From an uncultured Planctomycetota bacterium (lineage in GTDB: Bacteria; Planctomycetota; Phycisphaerae; Phycisphaerales; UBA5793), in the NCBI GenBank assembly GCA_900696685.1, contig CAADHA010000152.1:1-55563 (forward strand): a stretch of 55,563 nt of DNA, in the 5' to 3' direction. The notes beneath the pieces were generated by a model that did no database searches, had not been told where the DNA came from, and saw nothing but the letters and a program-made list of their open reading frames with translations. Made by a program: the position numbers and the translations under genes. Positions 1 to 8,379 of this stretch are shown here, in pieces. Every line of letters starts with the position of its first letter. The first letter of the stretch is position 1.

Positions 1-40
1 ACGGAGAACTGATCCTCTCCGAATGGCCATCAACCCCTTA

Positions 41-79
41 CGCCCGCGATGAGCGAGTCTTCGAGGTAATCGCGGGATG
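41..79. repeat. Dispersed palindrome, family A (long-loop form), copy 1
   Basis: Arms CGCCCGCGAT and ATCGCGGGATG surround a GAGCGAGTCTTCGAG-type loop, so a hairpin can form. This is a diverged member of a family found at 16611, 17431, 38746, 44379, 44409, 48789, 55193 and 55515. It lies upstream of the first glycosyltransferase gene. A smaller hairpin (CGGAGA...TCTCCG) sits at 2-21. The function of the repeat is unknown; REP-like is the best description. Confidence 0.7.
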
Positions 80-126
80 TTCTTGCGCCATTGACGTTGC
101 CCTCCACGCCGCCATGATCCCCTGAC

Positions 127-921
127 ATGGATGCGACCTACGACCCGGCGGCGCTGAGCGTGGCGATCATCGCCTGCGACAACGAGGCCACCATCGCGCG
201 CACCATCGAGAGCGTGCGCGGCCTGGCCGGGCGCATCATCGTCGTCGATTCCGGCTCCAGCGACCGCACGCGCGCCATCAGCCGCGACCTCGGCGCCGAA
301 GTCATCGAGCACGAGTGGGAAGGGCACGTGCGGCAGAAGCAGTTCGCCCTCGACCAGTGCGACACGCCCTGGGTTCTGAGCCTCGACAGCGATGAGTCGG
401 TGAGCGAGGAACTCGCCGGCGAAATCCGCCGCGTGGTGATGAGCGACGATCCGCACGTGGCGGGGTGCGAGGTCAACCGGCGGGTGTGGTTCGCGGGGCG
501 CGAGTTGCGCTACACGTGGCAGCCCGAGTGGCGCACGCGACTCGTGCGGCCGCAGTGCGCCAAGTGGGCGGGCTATGACCCGCACGACCGGCTGGATGTG
601 TCCGGCCCGACAAAGAAGTTACGCGGCGTATTGCGTCACGACGCCTTTGCCGACGTGCGCGAACTGCTGCGCAAGCAGGTCAACCACGGCCTGCACGCGG
701 GGGAGAGTTATCACGCGATGGGCCGGCGGGGGTCGATCCTCCACCTCGCGCTCTCCCCCACTGCCGCAATCCTCAAGCAACTTGTGTTCAAGTTCGCCTG
801 GCTGGACGGCTGGCCGGGCTGGGCGTGCGCCCTCGGTGCGGGCATGAGCGCGGCGGCCAAGCACATGCGCCTGCTTGAACTCGCGGCGGCGCCGCGCGAC
901 TCGGCGGATTCCACGCCGTGA
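127..921 (+). CDS. Family 2 glycosyltransferase (LPS-core type)
   Basis: This 264-residue protein probably transfers a sugar from a nucleotide donor to a lipopolysaccharide-type acceptor at the inner face of the cytoplasmic membrane. The N-terminus shows the GT-A fold pattern LSVAIIACDNEATIARTI, then VVDSGSSDRT and the metal/nucleotide-binding SLDSDE (DSDE at about 87-90). It resembles the WaaE/KdtX beta-glucosyltransferase group, which has the same W-rich middle and a short hydrophobic C-terminal part. The stop overlaps the GTG start of the O-antigen ligase gene by 4 bp, indicating translational coupling and a shared surface-polysaccharide role. Acceptor and donor cannot be told from sequence. 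Confidence 0.85.
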   Translation: MDATYDPAALSVAIIACDNEATIARTIESVRGLAGRIIVVDSGSSDRTRAISRDLGAEVIEHEWEGHVRQKQFALDQCDTPWVLSLDSDESVSEELAGEIRRVVMSDDPHVAGCEVNRRVWFAGRELRYTWQPEWRTRLVRPQCAKWAGYDPHDRLDVSGPTKKLRGVLRHDAFADVRELLRKQVNHGLHAGESYHAMGRRGSILHLALSPTAAILKQLVFKFAWLDGWPGWACALGAGMSAAAKHMRLLELAAAPRDSADSTP

Positions 922-2339
922 ACTCCGATCCCTCCATCCGCGCCGGCGGCCGCCCGCGCCCGGACGATGCGCGCGGCCTGCTCGCCTGGGCCAGGGAGTG
1001 CGATCCGCGCGGCGATCGGGCGCACGCAGTGCTCGTCGCGCTGGCGATGGTCGCGCTTCCACTCGGCACCACGACCTTCGCCATCATGTTCGGCATCGCG
1101 CTGGGCTACTCGCTGCTTCGACTGTGGGCGACCGGCCCCGCCGTCGGCTATCTGCTCTTCCGCGTCCCGCTGGTCGCGGTGCTGGCGGCATTGCTCGCCT
1201 GGACGTGCCTGTCGGTGCTCTGGTCGGTCGATCGGTCGCAGGCGTGGGACGAGATTGCGATCCTGCGATTCCAGGTTCCCGCGCTCATTCTCTTCTGGCC
1301 GGTGATTGACCGCTGGCGGTCGTATGTGCTCGCCTTGTCGATCGGCATGGCGCTGGCGGCGCTCATTCAGGTCGGGCAGTTCGTGCTCGGCGAATCCTGG
1401 CCTCTGGCGCTTTGGTGGCATGGAGAGCGCATCGCGGGCCGCTATCCCGGGATGCTGCACCCCAACTCGACGGCCGTGCTTGCAGTGGCCACCATCTTCC
1501 TCCTTCCGCACGTCGCGCGAGGGCGGTCGCCGCGGCGGCTGAGGGCTGCGGTTCTGGCGGCGGCGGCGCTGCTGAGCCTGGTGCTCACGGGCAGCCGGGG
1601 ATGCTGGATCGCGGCCATTGCGGGGCTGCTCGCCTCTGCGCCCTATTTCACGCTCAGAGCGCTCGCCGCGCGCCGTGCGCAGTCGGCGCCGGCAAGGGCG
1701 GGGCGGATTGATCCGGCCGCCGAACGCCTGCGGCGGATTGCGCTGGTCATCGTGGCGCCGGGAGTCATTGCGGCCGGTGTCTTCATCGGGCCGGTCGTCG
1801 TCTCCCGCGTGAGCAGCGGCGTGAGCGGCTTGCGCGCCGCGATTGAATCGAAGGACTACACAGGCGACGTTGCCGCCCGCTGGCGCCAGATCGAGATCAC
1901 CGCGGCTCTGCTGCGCGAGCGACCGTTCACGGGCGTCGGAGCCGGCTCGTTCTACGTCGCCGCCCGTGAATACGTGCAGGCGCCGCCTGCGCAGGGCGCC
2001 GGCACGGCGCCGCGCGGCACGGGGCTGCTCCATCACCCGCACAGCGCGCTGCTCTATCATGCGGCCGTGCTCGGCCTGCCGGGCCTGTTTCTCCTCGCAG
2101 CGACGTGGGCGATGCTGTTTCGCGCCGATCGAGCCGGGCCGGACGGCGCGCGGGTGCGCCCGACCTTCACCCCCGCCCTTGCCGCACTGCTCACGGCCTT
2201 CGTTCTCGACGCCCACAATCTCTCGGCGCCTGGTACGATCGCTGCGATGCTTCTCGCATCAATCATTCTCGCTCGCCGATATGCCGGTGAGCCATCGACG
2301 ACGAAGTCGGCTCCACATGCGAGCATGCCATGCGCCTGA
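918..2339 (+). CDS. O-antigen ligase / polymerase family membrane protein
   Basis: This 473-residue polytopic membrane protein has roughly ten or more hydrophobic segments. The Wzy_C region is visible as GSRGCWIAAIAGLL, then a large periplasmic loop with ERPFTGVGAGSF, and HHPHSALLYHAAVLGLPG around residue 370. That layout is typical of WaaL-type ligases, which join an undecaprenyl-linked glycan to lipid A-core, and of related polymerases; sequence alone does not separate the two. The GTG start overlaps the preceding glycosyltransferase stop, and its own stop overlaps the next glycosyltransferase start by about 10 bp, so the three genes form one tight operon. Confidence 0.85.
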   Translation: MNSDPSIRAGGRPRPDDARGLLAWARECDPRGDRAHAVLVALAMVALPLGTTTFAIMFGIALGYSLLRLWATGPAVGYLLFRVPLVAVLAALLAWTCLSVLWSVDRSQAWDEIAILRFQVPALILFWPVIDRWRSYVLALSIGMALAALIQVGQFVLGESWPLALWWHGERIAGRYPGMLHPNSTAVLAVATIFLLPHVARGRSPRRLRAAVLAAAALLSLVLTGSRGCWIAAIAGLLASAPYFTLRALAARRAQSAPARAGRIDPAAERLRRIALVIVAPGVIAAGVFIGPVVVSRVSSGVSGLRAAIESKDYTGDVAARWRQIEITAALLRERPFTGVGAGSFYVAAREYVQAPPAQGAGTAPRGTGLLHHPHSALLYHAAVLGLPGLFLLAATWAMLFRADRAGPDGARVRPTFTPALAALLTAFVLDAHNLSAPGTIAAMLLASIILARRYAGEPSTTKSAPHASMPCA

Positions 2340-3478
2340 TTATCGCCTTCGAGCACATCCGTCGATTCGTCGGAGCGCACGCGCAGGTAGTGACGGAACT
2401 GTCGCAGCGCCTGGGCCGGCGCGGACACGAGGTGACCATTGTCTGCGACACCGTCACCGATCCGGTGCTGTATCCCGACCTGCACATCATCGCGCGTCGT
2501 CCCTTTCAGATCGGCGGCTCGCACCGGCCCGCGATGCTTCATTTCTGGGCCAACCGCATCATCGACTCCCTCGAAAATGACCTCGTCCTGTCCTTCCATC
2601 CGGCGATTCCCGGAGATGTGATGGTGCCGACCTTCGGCTTTGACTTCGGGCCGGACCGCAACCGGCGCGGAGGCTGGCGAGGCCTCGTCCATGCGATTGA
2701 TCCGCGGTGGATCGTCTCGCGCTGGATCGGGCACAGGGCGCGCCGCAACGGGCGCGTACGCTGCGTGGCAGCGTTGAGCGAAGTCATGGCCGAAGCACTG
2801 CTCGACGCGGCGCCGCAGATCGAGCCGATGCTCCGCATCATTCCCGGCGCATCGCCGATTGAGCCGCCCGCTGATGAAGCCGTGCGGCACGCGATGGGCG
2901 AGGAGACGCGGGCGACGCTGCGCCTCGATCCGACGGACAGGGTCTTTCTGTGGGCGGCGAAGTCGCCGTACCAGAAGGGCGGCGCCGCCGTCCTGCACGC
3001 CTTCTCCGAAGTCGTTTCGCTTGGGCATCCATCCGCGCGGCTCATCATGGCGTGCGAGGATCCCTGGACGCTTCACGATTTCGCCGTCGATCTCAACTGC
3101 GACGACCGACTGCGCCTCGTCTCGCGCACGCGCGAGATGGAGCATCTGCTGTGCGCGGCGGACATCGGCGTGATGCCCGCGGAGCGGTCACTTCTCGGGC
3201 GCTTCGTGTGGGAGTGCCTCGCCTTCAGCCTGCCGGTGATCGCCAACACGCACACCGCGGGAACGGAACGGATGCGCGACTCCAGCGACCGCGTCGCCGG
3301 GCGGATCATCTCCTCGACGCGGCCTGAGGCGCTGCGCGACGCGATGATCGGCCTGCTCAACGCCGCACATCTCGAAGCCGCCCGCCGGTCCGCGAAGTCC
3401 ATCGCCCCCTCCATGCGCTTCGACCTCTTCGTTGATCGGATCGAGTCGCTCGCACAGGAGTTCGCGCACAGGCGGTGA
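2330..3478 (+). CDS. Family 4 (GT-B) glycosyltransferase
   Basis: This 382-residue protein is a predicted retaining glycosyltransferase of the surface glycan pathway. The N-terminal Rossmann half has MRLIIAFEHI and QRLGRRGHEVTIVCDT. The C-terminal nucleotide-sugar half has FLWAAKSPYQKGGAAVLHAF and ADIGVMPAERSLLGRFVWECLAFSLPVI, with the E(x7)-like segment RSLLGRFVWE of GT4 enzymes. It is translationally coupled to the O-antigen ligase gene. The organisation GT2, ligase, GT4 suggests assembly of a short core or O-chain. No membrane segment is evident, so it is probably peripheral. The exact sugar is unknown. Confidence 0.8.
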   Translation: MRLIIAFEHIRRFVGAHAQVVTELSQRLGRRGHEVTIVCDTVTDPVLYPDLHIIARRPFQIGGSHRPAMLHFWANRIIDSLENDLVLSFHPAIPGDVMVPTFGFDFGPDRNRRGGWRGLVHAIDPRWIVSRWIGHRARRNGRVRCVAALSEVMAEALLDAAPQIEPMLRIIPGASPIEPPADEAVRHAMGEETRATLRLDPTDRVFLWAAKSPYQKGGAAVLHAFSEVVSLGHPSARLIMACEDPWTLHDFAVDLNCDDRLRLVSRTREMEHLLCAADIGVMPAERSLLGRFVWECLAFSLPVIANTHTAGTERMRDSSDRVAGRIISSTRPEALRDAMIGLLNAAHLEAARRSAKSIAPSMRFDLFVDRIESLAQEFAHRR

Positions 3479-3565
3479 TGGGCCGGCTGCCGGCGGGATG
3501 GATAATGTCTGCATCGGCGCGCGGCGCGAGACCGCGGCGAACGATCCGAACGAAAGGACACCTGC

Positions 3566-4546
3566 ATGAAACTCGGCGTCATGGCAGCGCTCTTCACCGG
3601 CATGAAGTTCGAGCAGGCGCTGGACTACTGCGCCGAGATGGGCCTCGACGCCATCGAACTGCCCGTCGGCGGCTACCCGGGCAAACCCTTCTTCGATCCC
3701 GACAAGGTCAACTCCAGCGCCAGGCTCGTGGACGAGATCAAGGGGCAACTCAAGGAGCGCGGCCTGCAAGTCTCCGGCCTCGCGGTGCACGGCAATCCCG
3801 TCTCGCCTGTCAAGGCGGCCGCCAAGAAGGACCACGCCGATTTCCTCACCGCCTGCGAACTTGCCGGAAAACTCGGCACGGACACCATCATCACCTTCTC
3901 CGGCTGCCCCGGCGGCAGCGAGCGCGACACGATGCCCAACTGGGTCACCTGCGCCTGGCCGCCGGAGTTCGGTGCGATCCTCAAATTCCAGTGGGAGGAG
4001 GTGCTCATTCCCTACTGGAGCGAGCAGTCGAAACTCTGCCGCAAGCTCGGCGTGAAGGTCGCGTGGGAAGCGCATCCGGGCTTCAGCGTCTACAACCCCG
4101 ACACGCTGATGCGCCTGAGCGAAGCGTGCTGCGGCAAGGGCAAGGCGAATCTCGGCGCCAACCTTGACCCCTCCCACTTCTTCTGGCAGGGCATCGACCC
4201 CGTCGAGGCCGCCCGAGTCCTCGGAGAAGCCGGGCTGCTCTTCTACTGCCATGCCAAGGACACCGCGATCGACTCGCATCAGGCCCGCGTCAACGGCACG
4301 CTCGACACGCGCTCCTACGGCAATCTGCACGAACGGTCATGGGTCTTCCGCACGTGCGGGTACGGGCACGGCGACGAGTTCTGGAAGCCGTTTGTTTCCA
4401 TGCTCCGGCGCCAGGGCTACGACGGCGTCCTCTCCATCGAGCACGAAGACTCCTACATGTCCGTGAACGAAGGATTCGAGAAAGCGGTCGAATATCTCTC
4501 GAAGGTGATGATGTCCGAACCGGTCGGCAAGGCGTGGTGGTTCTGA
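3566..4546 (+). CDS. Sugar phosphate isomerase/epimerase-like TIM-barrel protein
   Basis: This 326-residue protein has the xylose-isomerase-like TIM-barrel (AP endonuclease 2 superfamily) pattern. Candidate metal ligands lie in order: the Glu of VAWEAHPGFS, the Asp/His of NLDPSHFFWQGIDP, the His of YCHAKD and the Glu of LSIEHEDS. Relatives include inosose dehydratase-like and sugar epimerase-like enzymes common in planctomycete sugar catabolism; the substrate is unknown. An AAGGA ribosome-binding site lies before the ATG, and a GATAAT hexamer at 3501-3506 could be a -10 element. It is not coupled to the upstream operon (87 bp gap). Confidence 0.85.
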   Translation: MKLGVMAALFTGMKFEQALDYCAEMGLDAIELPVGGYPGKPFFDPDKVNSSARLVDEIKGQLKERGLQVSGLAVHGNPVSPVKAAAKKDHADFLTACELAGKLGTDTIITFSGCPGGSERDTMPNWVTCAWPPEFGAILKFQWEEVLIPYWSEQSKLCRKLGVKVAWEAHPGFSVYNPDTLMRLSEACCGKGKANLGANLDPSHFFWQGIDPVEAARVLGEAGLLFYCHAKDTAIDSHQARVNGTLDTRSYGNLHERSWVFRTCGYGHGDEFWKPFVSMLRRQGYDGVLSIEHEDSYMSVNEGFEKAVEYLSKVMMSEPVGKAWWF

Positions 4547-4561
4547 GGGGAACGCATTGGT

Positions 4562-4600
4562 GAACCGCGACGTGGAGGCTCTGCACAGCGGAGCGCTCCG
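4562..4600 (+). repeat. Dispersed repeat family B, diverged copy 1
   Basis: The stretch AACCGCGACGTGGAGGCTCT followed by GCACAGCGGAGCGCT matches the family whose best copies flank the transposase at 40105 (consensus TTAGCCGCGACCCGAAGGCT then CTGCGAAGGGGAGCGC). It lies in the gap between the isomerase-like gene and the acetyltransferase. Several positions are diverged. Confidence 0.55.
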
Positions 4601-4645
4601 TCTGCGAAGCGATGCCCGGATCGTCGTGCCACGCGCGAGATACCG

Positions 4646-5107
4646 ATGACCACCACTATCCGGCCCATCCGCGACGGCGAGCACGCAACCTGCGAAGCAA
4701 TCCTCCGCGCCCTGCCGGAGTGGTTCGGCATCGAGAGCGCCCTGCTCGAGTACGTGCGCGACACGCGGACGATGCCGACGTGGCTCGCCGAGCACGAGGG
4801 CGAGGTGACAGGATTCATCACGACGCGTATTCACTTTCCGCGCGCGGCGGAGATTCACTGCATGGCGGTGCGGCCGGAGCATCACCGCGCCGGCAACGGA
4901 CGCGCGATGGTCGAGTTCATCGAGCGCGACCTGGCTCGGCGGGGGGTGCGGCTGCTGCAGGTCAAGACGCTCGGGCCTTCACGCCCCTGCGCGCCGTATG
5001 AGCGGACGCGGCGGTTCTACGAGGCGATGGGTTTCGCGCCGCTCGAGGAGTTTCCGAATCTCTGGCCGGGCAATCCGTGCCTGCTGCTGGTAAGAACCAT
5101 CGGCTGA
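4646..5107 (+). CDS. GNAT family N-acetyltransferase
   Basis: This 153-residue protein has a complete GNAT fold pattern: an N-terminal TIRPIRDGEHATCEAIL helix, a central strand IHCMAVRPEHHRAGNGRAMV holding the acetyl-CoA pyrophosphate-binding loop (HHRAGNGRA in place of Q/RxxGxG/A), and a C-terminal YERTRRFYEAMGFAPLEEF. Such proteins acetylate small amines or proteins using acetyl-CoA; the substrate is unknown. The ATG has only a weak ribosome-binding site. The gene is convergent with the large minus-strand gene, with a strong hairpin between them. Confidence 0.8.
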   Translation: MTTTIRPIRDGEHATCEAILRALPEWFGIESALLEYVRDTRTMPTWLAEHEGEVTGFITTRIHFPRAAEIHCMAVRPEHHRAGNGRAMVEFIERDLARRGVRLLQVKTLGPSRPCAPYERTRRFYEAMGFAPLEEFPNLWPGNPCLLLVRTIG

Positions 5108-5111
5108 AGAG

Positions 5112-5145
5112 CCGGCGCGCGGCCCTGTGGCAGACCGCGCGCCGG
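5112..5145. terminator. GC-rich hairpin between convergent genes
   Basis: Perfect 11-bp arms CCGGCGCGCGG (5112-5122) and CCGCGCGCCGG (5135-5145) surround a 12-nt loop. It sits between the acetyltransferase stop at 5107 and the stop of the convergent gene at 5160, so it may end transcription from both sides. No long U tract follows on either strand. Confidence 0.6.
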
Positions 5146-5159
5146 GGCCACTTTGTGGT

Positions 5160-6833
5160 TCACGGCACCTGGACGACGTTGCTCAGGGCGCACGAGCCGC
5201 CCTGGATGAGTTGCAGGAATCCTCCGCAGGCGCCGGATGAGGCCTGGCCGTTGAAGGCCCCGCTGCCGCTGTTGCCGGTGCTGAAGAATCCGGGCGGATC
5301 GACGAGCCTCAACTGGTTGCCGCCCAGTCCAAGGACGGTTCCGGCACATGGGTTGCCGGGCGGGATGATCTGGTTGCCCGTGCTGCGGGCGAAGAGCAGG
5401 CCCTGCTGCTGTCGCGGGGGGGCGCCGCTCCATTCGATGGTGACAAGGCCGGGACAGGCGCCTCGGATGGACAGACGGTAGCCTCCGCCGGGGGCGAACT
5501 TGTAGATTGCCGCCGGCCCAACGCCGGTGGTTCGCGGATCGCCGCCTCCGATGTACAGCCCCCCGTCCCCATCCACCGTGCAGGAACTGATTGACCAGAT
5601 GGATGGCAGCATGGTTCCGTTGAGGTCGGTCTCGAGGAGTTTGGTGACGGAATTGCCGTCGTCGCGCAGGACGATGAGCACGCCTCGCGCCGGGCTGAGC
5701 GTGAGGCCCTGCTTGACGGCGTAGATGTAGGTCTTGTTGTCCGGGGCCTTGACGGCGGAGATGCAGGTGTGCTCGTCGGCGAGGTCGCGGTACTCCCAGA
5801 GCAGCGTGGCGCTGGAAATGTCGTCGCGGTAGCAGGCGACGACGCCGTTGCCCCCGCCGCAGTAGATTCGGTTTCCGATGACGGAGGGTCGCGCGAAGAA
5901 GTTCATCTCGCGTGTGGGATCACCGCGAAAGCCGGGGACGCGCCAGAGGATGTTCCCGTTGTCCTTGTTGATGGCCCAGAGGGGAGCGACATCGCCGTCG
6001 TTGAAAGTTGTTACGTAGATGCGCTGGCCGTCGGCGCTCATCGCGCCGCTGCCCCACCAGTTGAAACTGTCCGGTCCGCCCATCCACAACTCGGTCGAAG
6101 TGTTGTCGCCGTTGTCGCGGATGGCGCTGCCGCCGAAGAAAGGCGCATTGCCGAAGTGCGCGATGACCTGCCGGCCGTTGCCGTCCTCCCACATCGGCCC
6201 GACGGCGCCGAAGAGACCTGCCGCCGGCAGGCTTCTCGACCACATGAGGTTGCCGTTGACAGAATCGACGGCGTGGAGCATCACGGCGTCGCGGTCAACA
6301 ACGTAGAGATTGCGGTGGCCGGCGTTGTTGAGGGCAGTGCCGAGCAGCGGCGTGCCACGGAGGCCCTGGAAAGCGGGGTTGGTGATCGTCGCGAGGACCG
6401 CGAGGGTCGACTTGTCGAGAACCTTGATGGACGTGTTTCCGGCAGATGTGTAGATCGTCGTGTAGATGCGACTGACCCCCACCGCGACGCCGGAGTAACT
6501 GCCGTTGACACCGCCGAGGTTGACACTCTGCGCGAGGATGCTGCCGTCCACGGGATTGAGGCGGTAGACGTAGCAGCCGTCGTCATCCATGCTCTTGTAG
6601 TAGATGTCGCCGTTGGCGGCGACGGAAAGGCCGCCGGGCGCTGGAATGCCGATGTTGGTGATCGTCCAGGCGTGATTCAGCGCGGGCGCGGCAGCGGCGA
6701 CGGCGCCGGACTTCTCGTTGTTGGCGCGGAACTGCGGCCAGACGCTGCCATCGAGTTGGGCGCGGGAAGGGGCGGCGACTGCGATCGCGGCCGCAAGGAC
6801 GATCAGGGTTTGACATGATTGCTTGGCTTTCAT
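5160..6833 (-). CDS. Exported PQQ-like beta-propeller protein with shared C-terminal module
   Basis: This 557-residue protein starts with a signal peptide (MKAKQSCQTLIVLAAAIAVA, cleavage probably after APSRA). The body has repeated propeller-like blades with WxxxxxGDI/NG patterns (LSVAANGDIYYKS, VDGSILAQSV, VNGNLMWSRSL, DNGNILWRVPG), resembling PQQ/YVTN repeat proteins. No cofactor ligands are clear, so an enzyme role is not supported. The last ~105 residues (about 453-557) hold a module starting CPGLVTIEWSGAPPRQQQG and ending GACGGFLQLIQ...VQVP. It is also present in the gene ending at 13734 and partly in the gene ending at 14800. A good AAGGAG site precedes the ATG. It is probably envelope or extracellular. 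Confidence 0.75.
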   Translation of the reverse strand: MKAKQSCQTLIVLAAAIAVAAPSRAQLDGSVWPQFRANNEKSGAVAAAAPALNHAWTITNIGIPAPGGLSVAANGDIYYKSMDDDGCYVYRLNPVDGSILAQSVNLGGVNGSYSGVAVGVSRIYTTIYTSAGNTSIKVLDKSTLAVLATITNPAFQGLRGTPLLGTALNNAGHRNLYVVDRDAVMLHAVDSVNGNLMWSRSLPAAGLFGAVGPMWEDGNGRQVIAHFGNAPFFGGSAIRDNGDNTSTELWMGGPDSFNWWGSGAMSADGQRIYVTTFNDGDVAPLWAINKDNGNILWRVPGFRGDPTREMNFFARPSVIGNRIYCGGGNGVVACYRDDISSATLLWEYRDLADEHTCISAVKAPDNKTYIYAVKQGLTLSPARGVLIVLRDDGNSVTKLLETDLNGTMLPSIWSISSCTVDGDGGLYIGGGDPRTTGVGPAAIYKFAPGGGYRLSIRGACPGLVTIEWSGAPPRQQQGLLFARSTGNQIIPPGNPCAGTVLGLGGNQLRLVDPPGFFSTGNSGSGAFNGQASSGACGGFLQLIQGGSCALSNVVQVP

Positions 6834-7230
6834 CTTCTCACTCCTTGCAAGTAAGGTTGGACGGTGGACCGGACTCAGGGGCGGCGCCGGGTTGCGCCCT
6901 CGGCGCGGACCCGGCGCAATTTCCCCCCCGGCGGACTATTAGACCAGAAAGAGGCCCGGCATTCAACCCCCAATTGCGTGATCGGGGAATTTTTCGCCCT
7001 TAGGCGCATTGCATGGGAGCAGAGTCTGCAGCCATCGATCTGGTCGCGGTCGGCTATGCCGCCCGGGATGCGACCCGATGCCGAACCGGAAAAAAACCAC
7101 CCGATCCGCGAAAAGTCCGCCGACTTGGCGGAACCGGCGGTCGCGAAACAGGGTAGAATGCGCCATAGGCGTGCATGAGCACGTTTCTCAGGCGCGGCGC
7201 CCCGCGCGGTGCGGCCGAAGGAGAACGAGC
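6834..7230. other. 397-bp divergent intergenic region
   Basis: This gap separates the minus-strand beta-propeller gene from the plus-strand pseudopilin gene, so it should carry promoters for both. It contains the AAGGAG site of the minus gene, a C-run at about 6922-6930, an A-run at 7091-7096 and a TAGAAT hexamer at about 7155-7160 that could be a -10 element for the plus gene. The paired -35 is not convincing. An open frame runs through part of it upstream of 7231 but has no coding character. No RNA gene is recognised. Confidence 0.6.
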
Positions 7231-8040
7231 ATGACCTCGCGATTCAAGGACATGCAGCGGGATCGGCCGGGCGCTTCGGACCGGCCGGCATTCACTCTCA
7301 TCGAACTGCTCGTGGTGATCTCGATCATCAGCCTGCTGATCGCCCTGCTTCTGCCGGGCCTGCAGCACGCGCGCGAGTCATCGAAGAATGTCGGGTGCCT
7401 TTCGAATCAGCGGCAACTCGCCCTGGCCTTCACTCTCTATGCCCAGGACTTCGGCCAGATCCCGGGGTGCACGGACCATGGACCGCGCGACGGCCTTGAC
7501 TGGTCGGGGTACCGCAATCGACATCCACCCAACGAACCGGCCTTTCCCTATGGCCGCATCTACCCCTACGTGAGCCGCGTCGCGCAGGCAGTCGAGTGTC
7601 CCAAGGCCAGGCGCCAGGCGAACAAAGAGTACGACTACACCTTCGTCGCGGGCATGGCGGGCGCCAGGCTGGACATCCAGTGGCGCACACTCTACCCGCG
7701 CGATCCGACGAACCCGTCGCGCGATCTTGCCGCTTTTCAGGCGATGCCGGTGCTCATCGAAGAGGACGAGGTCTGGTACAACAATTCCGTTCCCGACGGC
7801 ACGTGGGCGTGGTACGACCAGTTCTCCGACCGTCACGGAGGCAACGCCAACCTCGCCTACCTCGACGGTTCCGGCGGACCTTTCAAGAGTCCCAAGGGTC
7901 AGGACCCGGCCCGCGAGGAGGCGCAAGACCTCAAGGCCATTCACCTGCTCGTCGAGACCGTGCCCCAGACGCGCATCACGGGCCTTCACAAGTCGTCGTT
8001 CGACAAGTACGGCTGGATCAACCGGCCGCGCAACTGGTAA
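7231..8040 (+). CDS. Pseudopilin-like protein with N-terminal methylation motif (DUF1559-like)
   Basis: This 269-residue protein carries a class III (prepilin) signal with A/FTLIELLVVISIISLLIALL. It includes the conserved Glu at +5 of the mature protein, followed by LPGLQHARESSKNVGCLSNQRQL, the usual planctomycete form. The C-terminal RHGGNANLAYLDGS matches the H-x-GG-x-N-x8-DG signature of this paralog-rich family. Proteins of this type are expected to be processed by a prepilin peptidase and inserted in the inner membrane; their individual roles are mostly unknown. The start at 7231 was chosen because GGAGAACGAGC directly precedes this ATG and the signal begins soon after. The in-frame extension to 7009 lacks coding character. 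Confidence 0.8.
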   Translation: MTSRFKDMQRDRPGASDRPAFTLIELLVVISIISLLIALLLPGLQHARESSKNVGCLSNQRQLALAFTLYAQDFGQIPGCTDHGPRDGLDWSGYRNRHPPNEPAFPYGRIYPYVSRVAQAVECPKARRQANKEYDYTFVAGMAGARLDIQWRTLYPRDPTNPSRDLAAFQAMPVLIEEDEVWYNNSVPDGTWAWYDQFSDRHGGNANLAYLDGSGGPFKSPKGQDPAREEAQDLKAIHLLVETVPQTRITGLHKSSFDKYGWINRPRNW

Positions 8041-8379
8041 ATGCCGACTTCGATCAAGCAGGTGTCGTCCGGATCTTCGGCACATCCTCAATCAGCGGCA
8101 GGGATCGGCGTGAAATCAGCGACGAGCCGCCCTCACGACGCGAATCGCCCCGGCAGCGCGCAAAACCGCGCCGCAAGCGAAGCACGTGCAGCCCCCGCGC
8201 GCGAAAATAAACGGGACAGGTACATTTATTTCTGCATGGAAAACGCTGCGTAACTGCTTGATAATCCAAGACATAAAATGTACCTGTCCCGTTTGTTTCG
8301 CGCGGCCCGCATTCGTTCACCGGGGTTCCTATGATGCACTCCACTGGGACGATCGACCTTTCCTCCGAAGGACGGCGAC
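8041..8379. other. 339-bp intergenic region with an inverted-repeat element
   Basis: The gap between the pseudopilin gene and the membrane protein gene holds a ~107-bp element with long terminal inverted repeats (annotated separately at 8198-8304). GAAGGACGGCGAC just before 8380 is the ribosome-binding region of the next gene. No other gene or RNA is seen. Confidence 0.7.
8198..8304. repeat. MITE-like element with ~30-bp terminal inverted repeats
   Basis: The core arms are perfect 19-bp inverted copies: AAACGGGACAGGTACATTT at 8209-8227 and its complement at 8276-8294. The symmetry extends outward through GCGCGAAA-type sequence on both sides (about 8198 to 8304), giving arms of about 30 bp with few mismatches around a ~46-bp centre. 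It is too short to encode a transposase. I recall GGGACAGGTACATTT-type repeats near IS200-like transposases in environmental genomes, but this is memory and not checked. Confidence 0.75.

Noticed and set aside
711-2216. Long minus-strand open frame (501 codons) across the ligase gene
   Set aside because: It lies opposite a well-supported membrane protein gene, is arginine-rich and without any domain pattern; GC-rich DNA leaves the antisense frame open.
8209-8294. Terminator or attenuator reading of the GGGACAGGTACATTT inverted repeat
   Set aside because: The arms are about 47 bp apart and extend to ~30 bp each, more like a transposable element than a tight terminator hairpin; a transcript-end role is not excluded.
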